In this document: one piece after another, positions 62,531-64,000 of the stretch
Position numbering within the stretch: the stretch's first letter is position 1
How the letters are laid out: every line of letters begins with the position of its first letter
NCBI GenBank assembly: GCA_012839095.1
Contig: DUOA01000024.1
Span: 1 to 64,000, forward strand
DNA length: 64,000 nt
Reading direction: 5' to 3'
DNA from: Clostridiales bacterium
Lineage (GTDB): Bacteria; Bacillota; Clostridia; Caldicoprobacterales; DTU083
Program-made: the position numbers and the translations under genes
The notes under the pieces: generated by a model
Told to the model about the DNA's origin: nothing
The model's input: the letters and a program-made list of their open reading frames with translations, nothing else
Databases searched by the model: none

Positions 62531-64000
62531 ATGGAACCAATCTGGTTCAGACCAATGGAAAGGTGGTCTCAGTTTAATAAGATAAGGGACTCGGTTCGCA
62601 GCGGGAGGGGGATAAGCTCCATTACGGGCATTACCGAGGCACAGAAGTGCCACCTTACAGCCGGTATCCTGTATCCCCGGGGCAGCTCCTGCATTTTTGT
62701 AACATACGATGAAATGCAGGCCAACCGTCTCATGGACGACATGCAGCTCTTCTTTCCGGACAAGGTGGTACGCTTTCCTTCCCGGGAGTATATATTTTAT
62801 CATACTGCCGCCCACAGCCGCGAACTGACAGCCGGCAGGCTCTCCGTGCTGGCCAGGCTGGCGGCAGGAGAAAAGCTTATTGTCATTACCACGGTGGATG
62901 CCCTCCTGCAGCCCATTATTCCCTTTGAGCTCTTTTCCGCCTCCGTGCTTGAAATTGAGGAGGGAGAGGAATACCCCTTGGCTGAGCTTGCTGCCGGGGC
63001 GGTAAGGCTTGGCTATGAAAGGGTATACACGGTGGAGGGACCGGGTCAGTTCAGCGTAAGGGGCAGCATACTGGACATTTTTCCTCTTACCTCTGATTCC
63101 CCCTATAGAATAGATTACTTTGATGAATTTGTGGATTCCATCCGTACCTTTGATCTGCAGAGCCAGCGTTCAGGAGAGCGGCTGTCTTCCATCCGGATTA
63201 CGCCTGCCCGGGAACTGCTGCTGACAGATGAGCGGCTGGAAGAGGGTAGGCTGAAAATAAAAAAGAGCCTGAATAAGCTGGTACAGAAAATGCAGAAGCA
63301 GGAGGACTTCGACAGGGCAAGGCTGGAAAGCAGGATGGACAGTCTGCTGGAGGGGCTGGATCAGGGTGTCATGGAGGATCAGCTGATAAATTACTTTCCC
63401 TTTTTCTTTGAAAAACCGGAAAGCCTGATGGATTACGCAGGCGGGGATGCTTTTCTTGTTCTGGACGAGCCTGTCCGGATCCGCGAGCGGGCCGGCCGGG
63501 CTGCGGAGGAGTTCAATGAGTATTTCAGGGATCTGCTGATAAAGGGAGAGGTGCTTCCCGAGCAGGCGGCCCTGCTGGGGAGTTATGATGCCGTACTGGC
63601 CCGGGCTCATGAATACAGGGGAATGGCACTCCTGTCCCTTCCAAGGACCGGACTTGGCTTTGAACCCCGGCGGATCCATCAGATAGCCGCCCGTACCATA
63701 CCTGCCTATCATGGAAAGTGGGAACTGCTGGCGGAGGATCTCCGCTACTGGAAGGAGCGGAACTACTCCGTTCTGCTTTTGTCGGGCAGCAGACTGAAGG
63801 CAGGGAGCCTGGCTGATGCTCTGCTGGAATACGGACTGGAGACCCTGGTTCAGACAGATGCTGTCACCGATCTGCTTCCGGGTCAGATCCTAATATCCAG
63901 CGGGAGCCTGAGCAAAGGCTTTGAATATGTGGATGGCCGCTTTGTGCTTATCAGCGATCAGGAGCTGTACGGCACCCGGAAGTTAAAGGCAGCACCAAAA
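62531..64000 (+). CDS. mfd: Transcription-repair coupling factor Mfd, 5' part
   Basis: The frame from ATG 62531 stays open for 490 codons to the right edge, so the gene is cut by the window. It begins MEPIWFRPMERWSQFNKIRDSV. The UvrB-like N-terminal domains are visible (PRGSSCIFVTYDEMQANRL; GYERVYTVEGPGQFSVRGSILDIFP; YRIDYFDEFVDSIRTFD), then LISDQELYG near the end. The helicase motifs lie beyond the edge. Mfd removes stalled RNA polymerase and recruits UvrA. It directly follows the mini-protease gene; pth-fin-mfd is the Bacillus order. Confidence 0.96.
   Translation, partial: MEPIWFRPMERWSQFNKIRDSVRSGRGISSITGITEAQKCHLTAGILYPRGSSCIFVTYDEMQANRLMDDMQLFFPDKVVRFPSREYIFYHTAAHSRELTAGRLSVLARLAAGEKLIVITTVDALLQPIIPFELFSASVLEIEEGEEYPLAELAAGAVRLGYERVYTVEGPGQFSVRGSILDIFPLTSDSPYRIDYFDEFVDSIRTFDLQSQRSGERLSSIRITPARELLLTDERLEEGRLKIKKSLNKLVQKMQKQEDFDRARLESRMDSLLEGLDQGVMEDQLINYFPFFFEKPESLMDYAGGDAFLVLDEPVRIRERAGRAAEEFNEYFRDLLIKGEVLPEQAALLGSYDAVLARAHEYRGMALLSLPRTGLGFEPRRIHQIAARTIPAYHGKWELLAEDLRYWKERNYSVLLLSGSRLKAGSLADALLEYGLETLVQTDAVTDLLPGQILISSGSLSKGFEYVDGRFVLISDQELYGTRKLKAAPK

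Noticed and set aside
62141-62815. 224-codon minus-strand frame across the mini-protease and mfd start
   Set aside because: Antisense to two coherent + strand genes; no start signal.

Overview
This window reads as chromosomal DNA of an anaerobic, endospore-forming member of the Firmicutes, most likely class Clostridia. It has Spo0A, SpoIID, SpoIIQ, SpoIIR, SpoIIID, SpoVG, SpmA/B, SleB/YpeB, an SspF-type SASP and the clostridial coat protein SipL. It also has a clostridial two-cluster ferredoxin, a hemerythrin-PAS protein and an Fe-S aldo/keto reductase. Nearly all genes lie on the + strand with strong GGAGG-type ribosome sites and many TTG/GTG starts. I saw no rRNA, tRNA, prophage or CRISPR.

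Layout. 1-7.6 kb: end of a protein mannosyltransferase, then a block matching the Bacillus csfB-yaaO-tmk-darA-holB-ricT order, with a DUF438/hemerythrin gene inserted and yaaR missing. 7.6-15.4 kb: ferredoxin, a large SpoIID/SH3 wall protein, CcdA and a TlpA-like thioredoxin, trmN6, rsmI, abrB (minus strand), spmAB. 15.4-25.2 kb: comB-like phosphatase, a GNAT-like protein, a T-box-controlled metG, tatD, yabE, rsmA, an unrecognised gene and spo0A. 25.2-33.2 kb: minus-strand aldo/keto reductase, a DnaA-box cluster, a phosphohexomutase-like protein that has lost its catalytic loops, a zinc-ribbon protein, veg, sipL, ispE, a nucleotidyltransferase, spoIIR. 33.4-40.5 kb: sleB-ypeB, sspF, murI, DUF1934, rho, ytvI. 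40.6-43.9 kb: an AT-rich accessory patch with a decayed permease start, a URO-D-like gene, a transposase remnant and an AraC regulator. 44-51 kb: rpmE, yqhQ-like, prmC, prfA, ZIP transporter, ywlC, ywlE, rpiA, upp. 51.3-57.7 kb: ywmB, murA, spoIID, spoIIQ, spoIIID, mbl, fabZ. 57.8-64 kb: purR, spoVG, glmU, prs, pth, a mini PrsW-like membrane protein and the start of mfd.

How it fits together. The region combines informational housekeeping (translation, rRNA/tRNA modification, replication clamp loading, transcription termination and repair) and wall-precursor synthesis with a dense sporulation set. Recognisable control sites tie these together: a Spo0A box at +11 to +17 of a good abrB promoter, a Spo0A box upstream of spo0A itself, a sigma-H promoter before spoVG, a sigma-F-type promoter before spoIIQ, and a Met T-box before metG.

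Most notable for follow-up are a GlmU whose uridyltransferase half has lost its signature motifs, the phosphohexomutase pseudoenzyme behind the DnaA-box cluster, the EExxK/FxxxE/HxxxN mini-protease candidate between pth and mfd, rpiA standing where Bacillus has rpiB, and a nested inverted repeat between spoIIQ and spoIIID. I found no clearly unprecedented multi-gene system.
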